Made by a program: the position numbers and the translations under genes. Source: Thiorhodococcus minor (lineage in GTDB: Bacteria > Pseudomonadota > Gammaproteobacteria > Chromatiales > Chromatiaceae). Taken from it: a stretch of DNA of 64,000 bases. The notes beneath the pieces were generated by a model, which did not search any database, was not told the origin of the DNA, and saw only the letters and a list, made by a program, of their open reading frames with translations. Positions 27,592 through 35,863 of the stretch are shown piece by piece. The DNA is taken from NCBI RefSeq assembly GCF_010820565.1, contig NZ_JAAIJQ010000018.1, positions 1-64,000 on the forward strand, written 5' to 3'. The stretch's first letter is position 1. Each line of letters begins with the position of its first letter.

Positions 27592-27824
27592 GGGTGGACG
27601 AGCGCAGCGCAGTCCACCAGCACTGGCGTGGGATTCGGTGGACTGCGCTCTCGAGACTGCGAAAATATTCCGAGCACCCTATGAAGACGCTGCTCTGCCC
27701 TAGGTTGGGCCGACGTAGGAGGCCCAACAATCAGCGCCTTAGGCCCGCCCCTGCGTTGGGCTTCGTACCTCAGCCCAACCTAGGGGGAGTTTCTTCACAG
27801 TCTCTCTCGCTTGTCCACCCTACG
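27592..27824. repeat. GGTGGAC-type palindrome split by a MITE
   Basis: The left arm GGTGGACGAGCGCAGCGCAG with TCCACC and the start of the right arm (GGTGGACTGCGCTCTCG, ending 27653) are present; the right arm resumes after the MITE as CTCTCGCTTGTCCACCCTAC from 27804. Joining the two sides at CTCTCG restores a repeat like that at 4805, which shows the MITE inserted later. Confidence 0.9.
27654..27803. mobile_element. 150-bp MITE, copy in the operon 2 I-K gap
   Basis: Terminal inverted repeats AGACTGCGAAAATATTCC (5') and, reverse-complemented, AGACTGTGAAGAAACTCC (3'). It is flanked on both sides by CTCTCG (27648-27653 and 27804-27809), a perfect 6-bp direct repeat that reads as a target-site duplication. 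The interior carries GTTGGGCCGACG and CGTACCTCAGCCCAAC, shared with the copy at 20676. It encodes no protein; a transposase would have to come from elsewhere. Confidence 0.88.
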
Positions 27825-27879
27825 ACCGCTCGTCGCGCGTCCAGAGTCAACCGAACAGCAACACCACTAGGAGCACACC

Positions 27880-28335
27880 ATGTACTGGCTCGTTGCAACC
27901 ATGTCCGTCGCCATCCTCGGCCTCGTCGCCGCGGGGATCGCCCTCGAGCTGCGCCCTGCCCTCTCCACGCGCATCCGGCCCTGGTACAAGCCGGCCATGG
28001 GCTCGCAGCTGCTGATCTTCCTGGGTGCTCAGGTCGCGCTGCTGGTCCTCGGCATCCATGACGCCATGGCCGAGACGGCCGAGGGCGCGGAAACCGCAAC
28101 CGGCGCGGCCGAGATCACCGTCGGCATGGGCCTGGCCATCATCGGTGTCGGCATCCCGACCGGGCTCTCGACCATAGGTGCCGGCATCGCCGTCGGACCC
28201 ATCGGCGCCGCCTCGCTCGCGGCCATCACCGAGAAGCCGGAGAACCTGGGGCGCACCCTGATCTACCTGGGCCTGGCCGAGGGCATCGCCATCTATGGCC
28301 TGGTCATCTCCATCCTGCTGCTGAACAAGCTCTGA
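27880..28335 (+). CDS. V/A-type ATPase c-ring subunit K, operon 2
   Basis: 151-residue rotor subunit with about four hydrophobic helices, longer at the N-terminus than K of operon 1. The final hairpin reads GVGIPTGLSTIGAGIAVG and LGLAEGIAIYGLVISILLL, with the ion-carrying Glu. No Gln in the first helix and Gly after the Glu, so a proton rotor is inferred, as for operon 1. The start codon follows GGAGCACACC, a good ribosome binding site. Confidence 0.92.
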   Translation: MYWLVATMSVAILGLVAAGIALELRPALSTRIRPWYKPAMGSQLLIFLGAQVALLVLGIHDAMAETAEGAETATGAAEITVGMGLAIIGVGIPTGLSTIGAGIAVGPIGAASLAAITEKPENLGRTLIYLGLAEGIAIYGLVISILLLNKL

Positions 28336-28371
28336 CGCGGGAGCAGGCCAGCGCGCCGCAAGCGAGGGACC

Positions 28372-28740
28372 ATGACCGTCGACACCCCACAAGACCAGCC
28401 GCACCCAACCCGGATGCTCTTTCTCGGCGACGACCGGCTCGCAGACGGCTTTCGGCTCATCGGCTTCGAGACCCATCCAAGCCCGAGCATGCAGGAGGCC
28501 GAGCAGGTCTTTCGCGACCTCCTGCGGCAGCACGAGAAGGCGTTCGTCATCGTCGACGACGCGCTGATGCAAGAAGGCATCCCGAGCCTGCGGCGGGTGA
28601 TGGACGAGGGCGGACGCATTGTGGTCATCGCAGTGCCCACCCTAAGCGCGCAGCCCAAGCTGACGAGCGACGTGGCGCAGCGGCTGTCCACCCTGTTCGG
28701 GGCGGGGGCGATCGAGCCAGGCCAGACCGAGGAGGGATAG
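28372..28740 (+). CDS. V/A-type ATPase subunit F, operon 2
   Basis: 122-residue stalk subunit. MLFLGDDRLADGFRLIGFE is the family start, followed by VIVDDALMQEG and a longer C-terminus than F of operon 1. It lies between K and E in both operons. Confidence 0.85.
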   Translation: MTVDTPQDQPHPTRMLFLGDDRLADGFRLIGFETHPSPSMQEAEQVFRDLLRQHEKAFVIVDDALMQEGIPSLRRVMDEGGRIVVIAVPTLSAQPKLTSDVAQRLSTLFGAGAIEPGQTEEG

Positions 28741-28746
28741 AGGGCG

Positions 28747-29394
28747 ATGAATCAGGTAGAAGAGCTGGAGCGGGCCATCCTCGCGCGCGCCGAGCAGCTG
28801 GCCAGCGAGTACCGGGAACGGGCCAACCGCAGCCGCGACACCATCCTGCGCGATGCCGCCGAAAAGCTGCGCCTGCGCGAGGCGCGCGAAGAGAGCATCG
28901 CCAAGTCGCTCGGCGAGCGCACCTTCCGCCAGCGCGTCCAGGCCAGCGAGCTGAAGATGCAGACGCAGCTCGACCGCGTGCGCTGGAACCTGGTCCAAGG
29001 CGTGGAGCGTCGGCTCGCCGATCGCATGCGCGCCTTCATGGAAGACGAGGAGACCTATGGCGCCTGGCTGGAAAAGCTCATCATCGGCGCCGCCGAGCTG
29101 ATCGAGGCGGACCACCTGGTGGTCAACGCGAGCACCCACGATCAGCACCAGCTCTACACGCGCTGGGACCTCATCACCAAGGAGACACCCGAAGGCAAGC
29201 GGGTCAGGCTCGCCGGAAAGGACGACGCCATCGACACCCTAGGCGGCGTGCTCATCATGAGCGCCGACCAGCGGATTCGCATCGACCACACCTTCGAGGG
29301 CCGCCTCGATCGGCTGCGCCCCAAGATCCAGCAGATGATCCTGGAGCGGCTGCTGCCCGGCGGCTTCGACACTGGCAACCTCTTCAATGGATGA
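28747..29394 (+). CDS. V/A-type ATPase subunit E, operon 2
   Basis: 215-residue peripheral-stalk subunit. The N-terminal half is coiled coil (ELERAILARAEQLASEYRER, LREAREESIAKSLGERT), the C-terminal half a globular domain (LGGVLIMSADQRIRIDHTFE, RLRPKIQQMILERLLPGG). These last motifs are the family's best conserved part, clearer than in operon 1. It starts 6 bp after F. Confidence 0.9.
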   Translation: MNQVEELERAILARAEQLASEYRERANRSRDTILRDAAEKLRLREAREESIAKSLGERTFRQRVQASELKMQTQLDRVRWNLVQGVERRLADRMRAFMEDEETYGAWLEKLIIGAAELIEADHLVVNASTHDQHQLYTRWDLITKETPEGKRVRLAGKDDAIDTLGGVLIMSADQRIRIDHTFEGRLDRLRPKIQQMILERLLPGGFDTGNLFNG

Positions 29395-29434
29395 GACCAT
29401 CTGCTCCGCCAAGACCCAGCCCTCGGGTGAGATC

Positions 29435-31234
29435 ATGACCGATACCAACAAGAGCGGCGTCATCCGCGACATAAACGGCCCCATCGTCACCATCGACCTG
29501 CCCGGCATCCGCAGCGGCGAGCAGGTCAAGATCGGCGAGCTCGGGCTCTTCGGCGAGGTCATCTCACTGCGCGGGCAGCAGGCCGTGGTCCAGACCTATG
29601 AGTCGACCGAGGGGGTGCGTCCCGGCGAGCCCGCAGTCGGCGTCGGCTGGCCGCTGTCCGTCGAGCTCGGCCCCGGCCTCATGGGCGGTATCTTCGACGG
29701 CGTGCAGCGCCCCCTGGCCAAGATCGCGCTGGAGTCGGGCGACTACATCCGTCGCGGCATCAGCGTCCCCGCCCTCGATCGTGGCAAGCAATGGGAATTC
29801 GAGCGCAGCGAGACCTTGGAGCCAGGGGCCAAGGTCGGCCCGGGCACCGTGCTGGGCACCGTCCAGGAGACCCAGACCATCCAGCACCGCATCCTCATCC
29901 CGCCAGGCGTCGAGGGCGAGCTGGAGGAGATCGCCCCGCCCGGCGACTACGACATCGAATCCACCATCGCGCGGGTCCGCGACGCCAAGGGGACCGTCCA
30001 TCGGCTCAGCATGTACCACCGCTGGCCGGTGCGGAAGCCGCGTCCCTATCTACAGCGCGACGACGGCGTCTCCCCGCTCATCACGGGACAGCGCGTGATC
30101 GACACCTTCTTCCCCCAGCTCAAGGGCGGCAAGGGGGCGGTGCCTGGCCCTTTCGGTGCCGGCAAGACCGTGGTCCAGCAGCAGGTTGCGCGCTGGTCCA
30201 ATGCGGACATCGTCATCTACGTCGGCTGCGGCGAGCGCGGCAACGAGCTGGTCGACGTGCTCGAGACCTTTCCCGAGCTGGACGACCCCTACTCCGGCCG
30301 CAAGCTCATGGAGCGAACCCTGCTGGTCGCCAACACCTCCAACATGCCCGTGGTGGCGCGTGAGGCCTCCGTCTACGTCGGCATCACCATGGCCGAGTAC
30401 TACCGCGACATGGGCTATGACGTCGTCATGCTCGCCGACTCCACCAGCCGCTGGGCCGAGGCCCTGCGCGAGGTCTCCGGGCGACTCGGCCAGATGCCGG
30501 TCGAGGAAGGCTATCCCGCCTATCTCGCCTCGCGCCTAGCCGCCGTCTACGAGCGCGCCGGCCGCATCGAGACCTTCGACGCGGGCCCCGGCTCCGTCAC
30601 CCTCATCGGCGCCGTCTCGCCACCGGGCGGCGACTTCTCCGAGCCCGTGACCAGCCACACCAAGGACATCATCGAAACCTTCTGGGCACTCTCCAAAGAG
30701 CTAGCCGACGCCCGCCACTATCCGTCGATCGATTGGGTCACCAGCTTCTCCGGTCACGTCCAGACCGCCGCACAGTGGTGGCACAAAGAGGTCGATGCAA
30801 AGTGGGAGAAGCGCCGCGCGGCCGCCCTCGCCCTCCTCGCCCGCGACGCCGAGCTCCTGCGCATCGTCAACCTGGTCGGCCCCGAGGCGCTCTCCAGTGC
30901 CCAGCGCTGGGAGCTCGAAGGCGCATCGCTCATCAAGGAAGGCGTGCTCCAGCAGAGCGCCCTCGACGACATCGACACCTTCTGCTCACCCGCCAAGCAG
31001 TTCGCCCTGCTCGACCTCGCGATCAGCATCTTCAATCAAGGACAGACGCTCATCGAGCTCGGCGTGCCAGTGACGGAGCTACAAGACCTGCCCTTGCTCG
31101 CCAAGATGCGGCGGATCAAGTCGATGTACTCCAGCGAAGAGCTAGACCAGATCGAGGCATTCCGAAAGGAGGTGGATCAGGCGATGGAGGCAATTCGGAT
31201 CGAGTATGCCAAACAAGGAGAAGTCTCTTCGTAA
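29435..31234 (+). CDS. V/A-type ATPase catalytic subunit A, operon 2
   Basis: 599 residues from this start. Walker A GPFGAGKT at 238-245, GCGERGNEL with the catalytic Glu, NTSNMPVVAREASVYVGITM, and SPPGGDFSEPVTSHTKDI. This A is closer to the standard archaeal/Thermus A in length and motifs than A1. The ATG at 29387 is an alternative that would overlap E by 8 bp; the one at 29435 has GGTGAG upstream and the usual MTDTNKSGVI-type start. Unrelated genes follow; B is 2.8 kb away. Confidence 0.92.
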   Translation: MTDTNKSGVIRDINGPIVTIDLPGIRSGEQVKIGELGLFGEVISLRGQQAVVQTYESTEGVRPGEPAVGVGWPLSVELGPGLMGGIFDGVQRPLAKIALESGDYIRRGISVPALDRGKQWEFERSETLEPGAKVGPGTVLGTVQETQTIQHRILIPPGVEGELEEIAPPGDYDIESTIARVRDAKGTVHRLSMYHRWPVRKPRPYLQRDDGVSPLITGQRVIDTFFPQLKGGKGAVPGPFGAGKTVVQQQVARWSNADIVIYVGCGERGNELVDVLETFPELDDPYSGRKLMERTLLVANTSNMPVVAREASVYVGITMAEYYRDMGYDVVMLADSTSRWAEALREVSGRLGQMPVEEGYPAYLASRLAAVYERAGRIETFDAGPGSVTLIGAVSPPGGDFSEPVTSHTKDIIETFWALSKELADARHYPSIDWVTSFSGHVQTAAQWWHKEVDAKWEKRRAAALALLARDAELLRIVNLVGPEALSSAQRWELEGASLIKEGVLQQSALDDIDTFCSPAKQFALLDLAISIFNQGQTLIELGVPVTELQDLPLLAKMRRIKSMYSSEELDQIEAFRKEVDQAMEAIRIEYAKQGEVSS

Positions 31235-31322
31235 TAGAGAGAGCGTCGGCCGATATGCATCCATTGACCTATCAGCACCGAGAACCTCCACTCATTCCAT
31301 GAATCAAAGAATCCATCCCATC

Positions 31323-31691
31323 ATGGAGCCTCAAGCGCTTACAAAGCACCCCTATCATGAAGTAAAAAAACAGAATGCCGCCTTGCTCGGTGTTCTCTTG
31401 ATCCTGACGTTGATCTTGATCGGATGCGACAAAGACATACACAACCACCCTCATTTAACCACGGGCAAGCAGTTCTTCCAGTACCATTGCTCCGAGTGTC
31501 ACGGCCCTTCAGGAGAGGGAATATTCATATTGGGCGTACCCGCAAACAGAGACACCAAGCTATCCGTTTCACAGGTCGTTCACAGGATTCAACGGCAGGA
31601 TGCGGGCAAGATGCCCGACTTCGTGAATATGCCCGAAGATGAGGCGATCAGAATCGCGGTCTACTTGAAAGAAATCAATAAGCCTGAGTAG
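31323..31691 (+). CDS. monohaem cytochrome c lipoprotein
   Basis: 122 residues. A lipobox LILIGC follows a basic region and a hydrophobic helix, so the mature protein should be lipid-anchored at Cys 35. The single haem site CSECHG follows, and the axial Met is probably in AGKMPDF. An electron carrier of the periplasm is indicated; its partners are unknown. The codon usage is visibly more AT-rich than the ATPase genes. ATG at 31299 is an alternative start. It sits in the cargo between ATPase A and B. Confidence 0.8.
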   Translation: MEPQALTKHPYHEVKKQNAALLGVLLILTLILIGCDKDIHNHPHLTTGKQFFQYHCSECHGPSGEGIFILGVPANRDTKLSVSQVVHRIQRQDAGKMPDFVNMPEDEAIRIAVYLKEINKPE

Positions 31692-31705
31692 CCCAGACCA
31701 GCAAG

Positions 31706-32029
31706 GTGGACGAGCGAGACCCGGATCAAGCGAACAAGGCGCAAGCCATTGACCTCACGAAAACCCGCATGTTGACGGCATTCATCCACTTCATACTGGG
31801 GCTGCTCGCGATCGGAGCCATCACCTACACGCATGCGCACCTCCTAAACGAAACCAACGCGTCATTTATTTCCGCAGGGCTTATCGCCGGGGTCATCTGC
31901 GCGTGCCTGGCCACCTTTCTGACGCAATGGGCGACCCCCATCGTTATTCTTCTGCTTGGCGCCAGCTCGCACCGCGAATATCTGCAGAGCAAGAAACACG
32001 CACTCACACCCCAAGAGCAACATGAATAA
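31706..32029 (+). CDS. small two-helix membrane protein, unknown
   Basis: 107 residues from the GTG at 31706 (86 from the ATG at 31769, which may be the true start since the first codons overlap a half-repeat, GGTGGACGAGCG). Two hydrophobic helices (FIHFILGLLAIGAITYTHAH and ISAGLIAGVICACLATFL) and a polar C-terminus. No family recognised. It lies in the low-GC cargo. Confidence 0.45.
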   Translation: MDERDPDQANKAQAIDLTKTRMLTAFIHFILGLLAIGAITYTHAHLLNETNASFISAGLIAGVICACLATFLTQWATPIVILLLGASSHREYLQSKKHALTPQEQHE

Positions 32030-32106
32030 TCTAGCGAAAAACGGGATTTCGACCCGCATCTCTACTCGCAGTGAAGATTAGCCAGCATGTTGAACGCCAT
32101 AAATAA

Positions 32107-32643
32107 ATGATGCCGCATATCCGACTGGCGAGAGGCATTGATCACAATGATATACGCGATATCTATCTGCGCGCCTTCCCCGAAGGCGAATGTAAGCTGA
32201 TTGCAAGGCTCGCCCTCAGTTTGCTGAGCGAAGAAAGCAATCCAGAAACCATCGGCTTGGTCGCCGAGGCCGATGGCCGCGTTGTCGGTCACGTGGCATT
32301 CAGCCCCGTCACCACGGACGGCCCGAGTCATTGGCTGGGATACATCTTGGCGCCACTTGCCGTGAAGCCTGAATATCAAAAGGGCGGCATCGGCTCCGCA
32401 CTCATACGCAGTGGCATAGAGCAGCTATCGATACGAGGCGTGGATGCTTTTTTCGTCTATGGCGACCCGGAGTACTACGGAAGATTCGGATTCACAGCCG
32501 AGGCGGCCGGCAGATTCTTGCCGCCCTACGAGCTGCAGTATCCTTTTGGCTGGCAAGCAATGGTGATGCACGAAACGGTATCGAATGGCCAGACCGTCAA
32601 GCTATCCTGCGTGGCATCTTTGCGCGAGCCGGCGCTCTGGTAG
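32107..32643 (+). CDS. GNAT-family N-acetyltransferase (YhbS-like)
   Basis: 178 residues with the acetyl-CoA loop PLAVKPEYQKGGIGSALIRSG and the FFVYGDPEYYGRFGF motif of the YhbS-like group, which acetylates small molecules or proteins. The substrate is unknown. AT-richer than the flanking ATPase genes. Confidence 0.85.
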   Translation: MMPHIRLARGIDHNDIRDIYLRAFPEGECKLIARLALSLLSEESNPETIGLVAEADGRVVGHVAFSPVTTDGPSHWLGYILAPLAVKPEYQKGGIGSALIRSGIEQLSIRGVDAFFVYGDPEYYGRFGFTAEAAGRFLPPYELQYPFGWQAMVMHETVSNGQTVKLSCVASLREPALW

Positions 32644-32704
32644 CCCATGCCAGCTGTCGATCTGCGGAGCGGAATCGCAAGTCTCGATCAGTGTGTCGGC
32701 CAGT

Positions 32705-32742
32705 CGTCCACTCTAGAGTGGACGAGCGCAGCGCAGTCCACC
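32705..32742. repeat. GGTGGAC-type hairpin with perfect palindrome
   Basis: CGTCCACTCTAGAGTGGACG (32705-32724) is a perfect 20-base palindrome, and from 32718 the arm GTGGACGAGCGCAGCGCAG ends in TCCACC. It is a variant copy of the family at 4805, between the GNAT and the hypothetical gene. Confidence 0.8.
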
Positions 32743-32822
32743 AATGCCAGGTGAGACTCGGCCCAACTGACGACCGCGGCCTGATGAAGAGAGCAGAGTC
32801 GTCGTGCTAAGGTAATCCGAAC

Positions 32823-33431
32823 ATGACAGTAAAACACACGAATGCAAAAGGAAGGGTCTATTTTCTGCACGAAGGCAGCACCAAGACGGGTAAGAAGCGG
32901 TATTTTTTCTCAATGGTCAGCGAAGGCAGCTTGTGCGCCGAAATTCCCAAGGGGTACGAGATCTATGAGCACCCGAATGCTCAGGTTTTCTTGCGGAAGG
33001 TCCCCAAGAAGATCATCCGCGATGAAGAGCGTGACAGAGTAGAAGAAGGACTCAGAATCCATTCCAGCGTGAAGGCATCCAAGATCGACGTCAGAAAGAA
33101 CGTCATTCGCATCTACACCCCGAGCCAAGACATCGGGGCACTCGAGGGCATGCTAGGCGAGTTCTCGCCGCTGCCCAGCATGACCAAGGAGGCGATGAAT
33201 CAGATCTTGAGTTATTCCGCTGAGATGCAGTTCTTATTGATTGACGAAGAAAAGAGGACCTTCATGGCTCAGAGATTTTGCTACCTCGGCTCGATCGACG
33301 ACTGGATCATGATCGGCGCCCCTGACTCGCTCGATGCCCTGATCAAGAAGTACTTGCCGCATCTGGGCGAAGAGAGCTTCTTCGTCCCTCGACTAAGACG
33401 GGATCCCGGCTGGGGAGCCAAGGTTTCATGA
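32823..33431 (+). CDS. conserved hypothetical, partner of DUF6398 gene
   Basis: 202 residues, function unknown. The N-terminus KGRVYFLHEGSTKTGKKRYF and EIPKGYEIYEHPNAQVFLRK recall a group of bacterial hypotheticals. No catalytic motif is visible. The next gene, 32 bp downstream, is a DUF6398 protein, so the two may work as a pair. Confidence 0.55.
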   Translation: MTVKHTNAKGRVYFLHEGSTKTGKKRYFFSMVSEGSLCAEIPKGYEIYEHPNAQVFLRKVPKKIIRDEERDRVEEGLRIHSSVKASKIDVRKNVIRIYTPSQDIGALEGMLGEFSPLPSMTKEAMNQILSYSAEMQFLLIDEEKRTFMAQRFCYLGSIDDWIMIGAPDSLDALIKKYLPHLGEESFFVPRLRRDPGWGAKVS

Positions 33432-33463
33432 ATCGAGCGTCACTGAGCGACTGAGAGAGAGCC

Positions 33464-33973
33464 GTGCGGAAATCAAAGCGCGTGCCTGCGCAAATGCAGG
33501 AGAAGTTCGAAAGCATCGCCAAGGCGACGGACACCTTTTGCGACCTCCATCTCAACGATGAATACAAGGAGATGATTCGCGCCGCTCTCGCGGCGCTCTC
33601 CCGGAAACGGCCGTCGCCGTTGCAGCGAGGGAGGGAGTCGACTTGGGCAGCGGCCGTCGTTCACGCCGTCGGCACAACCAACTTCCTGTTCGATCGATCA
33701 CAGGATCCGCATTGCCAGGCACCCGTGATCTATGAGCACTTCGGTGTCGCGCCCTCGACCGGGTCGAACAAATCCAAAGACGTTCGGGACCTGTTGAAGA
33801 TGCATCACTTCTCCCCGGACTGGACGTTGCGCAGCCGTGCCGCCGATCATCCGATCATGTGGACGTTGGAGGTGAACGGACTGCTCGTCGATGTGCGCAC
33901 CATGCCTTACGAGGTTCAGGAGATCGCGTATCGGAAGGGATTGATTCCCTACATCCCGGACGACGAGGAATGA
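33464..33973 (+). CDS. DUF6398-domain protein
   Basis: 169 residues from a GTG start. The pattern TDTFCDLHLNDEYKEMIRAA, LSRKRPSPLQRGRESTWAAA, TTNFLFDRSQDPH and PSTGSNKSKDVRDLLKM matches DUF6398 as I know it. The RKRPSP and SNKSKD elements suggest a nucleic-acid or replication-linked role, but the function is unknown. Such genes often travel on mobile DNA, in line with the lower GC of this cargo. Confidence 0.7.
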   Translation: MRKSKRVPAQMQEKFESIAKATDTFCDLHLNDEYKEMIRAALAALSRKRPSPLQRGRESTWAAAVVHAVGTTNFLFDRSQDPHCQAPVIYEHFGVAPSTGSNKSKDVRDLLKMHHFSPDWTLRSRAADHPIMWTLEVNGLLVDVRTMPYEVQEIAYRKGLIPYIPDDEE

Positions 33974-33998
33974 ACGCCGTAGATCTGGCACAGGATTC

Positions 33999-34026
33999 GG
34001 TGGACTTCGCTCGCGCTCGTCCACCC
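33999..34026. repeat. GGTGGAC-type hairpin before ATPase B2
   Basis: GGTGGACTTCGCTCGCGCTC then GTCCACC, a single-arm copy. It lies in the 83-bp gap between the DUF6398 gene and ATPase B of operon 2, i.e. at the right edge of the cargo. Confidence 0.8.
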
Positions 34027-34056
34027 CACCCATCTGACCACTGACAACTTAGCCCC

Positions 34057-35436
34057 ATGAGCATCAAAGAATATCGCACCACAGTCGAAGCCCGGGGCGG
34101 TCTGTTGGTGGTGAAGCAGACCCCCGGCGTCGCCTTCGGCGATCGCGTTCGCATCGAAGATCATGCGGGGAAGATCCGCAACGGTCAGGTGATCCGGGCG
34201 TCGGACGACGAGGTGCTGATCCTGGTGTTCGAGGGAACGGACGATCTGGATCTGGAGAGCACCTGGGTGCGCTTCTTGGACGAGCCGGTCGAGATCGCGC
34301 TGTCGCCGGAGCTGCTGGGGCGCGAATTCAATGGCCTCGGCGAGCCGCGCGACGGTCGGCCGCCAGTGCTCTCGGGACTGCATCGTCCGGTCGGCGGCGC
34401 GGCGATCAATCCGGCGGCGCGGACCTATCCGCGCGAGTTCATCCAAACCGGCATCTCGACCATCGACGGGCTCAACAGCCTGGTGCGCGGCCAGAAGCTG
34501 CCGATCTTTTCCGGCTCCGGCCTGCCGCACAATCGGCTCGCCGCGCAGATCGTGCGCCAAGCGAAGCTGGTCGACGAAAGCTCGAGCTTCTCCGTGGTCT
34601 TCGCGGCCATGGGCGTCTCCTACGCCGATGCCAAGTTCTTCCGCGACGAATTCGCCAATTCGGGCGTGCTGCGCAATGTGGTGATGTTCATCAACCTGGC
34701 GGACGACCCGCCGGTCGAGCGGCTCACCCTGCCCCGCACGGCACTGACAGCGGCCGAGTACCTGGCCTATGACCTGGATCGGCACGTGCTGGTCGTCATC
34801 ACGGACATGACCAACTACGCCGAGGCACTGCGCGAGGTCGCCACGGCCAAGGGCGACGTGCCGGCCCGCAAAGGCTATCCTGGCTATCTCTATTCCGACC
34901 TTGCCGAGATCTACGAGCGCTGCGGCCGCATCCATGAGCGCCACGGCTCCATCACCATGATGCCCGTGGTCTCCATGCCCTCGGACGACATCACCCATCC
35001 GATCCCCGACCTGACCGGCTATATCACCGAGGGCCAGATCGTGCTCTCGCGCGAGCTGCACAATCAAGGCATCTATCCGCCGGTCTTCATCTCGCCGAGT
35101 CTTTCCCGCCTGATGAAGGACGGCATCGGCAAGGACGACACCCGCGAGGACCATCCACGGGTGGCCGCCCAGCTCTACGCGCTTTACGCCCGGGCTCAAG
35201 AGACGCGCAACCTGGCCTCCATCATCGGCGCCGACGAGCTCTCCGAGCGCGACCGCCGCTATCTTCACTTCGCCGACGACTTTGACCGGCATTTCGTCGG
35301 ACAGGGCGAGGCCGAGGACCGCTCGATCGAGGCCACGCTCAACCTGGCCTGGGAGCTGATGAGCAGCTTCCCGAGGGAGGCGCTGACGCGCATGAAGGAG
35401 ACCGATCTGGCGAAGTATTATCAGGGGAGCGACTGA
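34057..35436 (+). CDS. V/A-type ATPase subunit B, operon 2
   Basis: 459 residues, non-catalytic head subunit. Degenerate Walker A LPIFSGSGLPHNRLA, then VLVVITDMTNYAEALREVAT, PARKGYPGYLYSDLAEIYER and DLTGYITEGQIVLSRELH. The start ATG at 34057 gives MSIKEYRTTVEARGGL. The next gene, a YkgJ-type protein, starts 5 bp downstream. Confidence 0.94.
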   Translation: MSIKEYRTTVEARGGLLVVKQTPGVAFGDRVRIEDHAGKIRNGQVIRASDDEVLILVFEGTDDLDLESTWVRFLDEPVEIALSPELLGREFNGLGEPRDGRPPVLSGLHRPVGGAAINPAARTYPREFIQTGISTIDGLNSLVRGQKLPIFSGSGLPHNRLAAQIVRQAKLVDESSSFSVVFAAMGVSYADAKFFRDEFANSGVLRNVVMFINLADDPPVERLTLPRTALTAAEYLAYDLDRHVLVVITDMTNYAEALREVATAKGDVPARKGYPGYLYSDLAEIYERCGRIHERHGSITMMPVVSMPSDDITHPIPDLTGYITEGQIVLSRELHNQGIYPPVFISPSLSRLMKDGIGKDDTREDHPRVAAQLYALYARAQETRNLASIIGADELSERDRRYLHFADDFDRHFVGQGEAEDRSIEATLNLAWELMSSFPREALTRMKETDLAKYYQGSD

Positions 35437-35441
35437 GCCCC

Positions 35442-35732
35442 ATGACCGACAACAAGATCCAGCCGACGACGCCCATCAGCTGCGACACCTGCGCGGCGGC
35501 TTGCTGCCGACTGGAGGTCGTCTGTCTGTCCGAGGGCGACATTCCCGACCAATACACGACCGAGAACACCTGGGGGAACACCCTGATGGCCAGACTGGAG
35601 GACGGCTGGTGCGCCGCCCTGAATCGCGACACCATGCGCTGCCGCATCTACGCGAGTCGGCCGCTCGGCTGTCGCGAGCTGGAGCTTGGCGGCGAGGATT
35701 GCCTGGCCGAGCGGGCGAGATGCCGCATCTGA
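35442..35732 (+). CDS. YkgJ-family zinc/iron-cluster protein
   Basis: 96 residues with the Cys motif SCDTCAAACCRLEVVCLS at the N-terminus and CRIYASRPLGCRELELGG in the C-terminal half, the YkgJ/UPF0153 pattern that binds a metal or cluster. Inserted between ATPase B and D of operon 2, where canonical operons have B and D adjacent. Role in relation to the ATPase is unknown; it could be passenger cargo. Confidence 0.8.
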   Translation: MTDNKIQPTTPISCDTCAAACCRLEVVCLSEGDIPDQYTTENTWGNTLMARLEDGWCAALNRDTMRCRIYASRPLGCRELELGGEDCLAERARCRI

Positions 35733-35756
35733 ACTCCGACATTGAGCATGCGCACC

Positions 35757-35816
35757 GCCGTGGCAGCGCCGCCCCGGCGCGACGGCTCGATCGCGGCGGG
35801 CGGCGCTCCTACGGGT
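35757..35816. repeat. REP-type palindrome, GGCGGCGC family
   Basis: CCGTGGCAGCGCCGCCCCGG faces CGCGGCGGGCGGCGCTCCTA. It lies between the YkgJ gene and ATPase D2. Same family as 15929 and 50040. Confidence 0.75.
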
Positions 35817-35863
35817 CGCACGCGCACTTTGCCCGCGGGGTTCCAACCATTGGGAGCTAGCCC

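Noticed and set aside
20558-27879. Equal I-K gap length (323 bp in both operons) as sign of a conserved gap
   Set aside because: The MITEs stand at different distances and opposite orientation relative to transcription, and only operon 2 has the palindrome, so equal length looks like chance.
27579-28061. 160-residue open frame through the palindrome and MITE
   Set aside because: It consists wholly of repeat and intergenic sequence running into subunit K in another frame.
20204-28335. Sodium-motive V-ATPase
   Set aside because: Neither K subunit has the sodium ligand residues.
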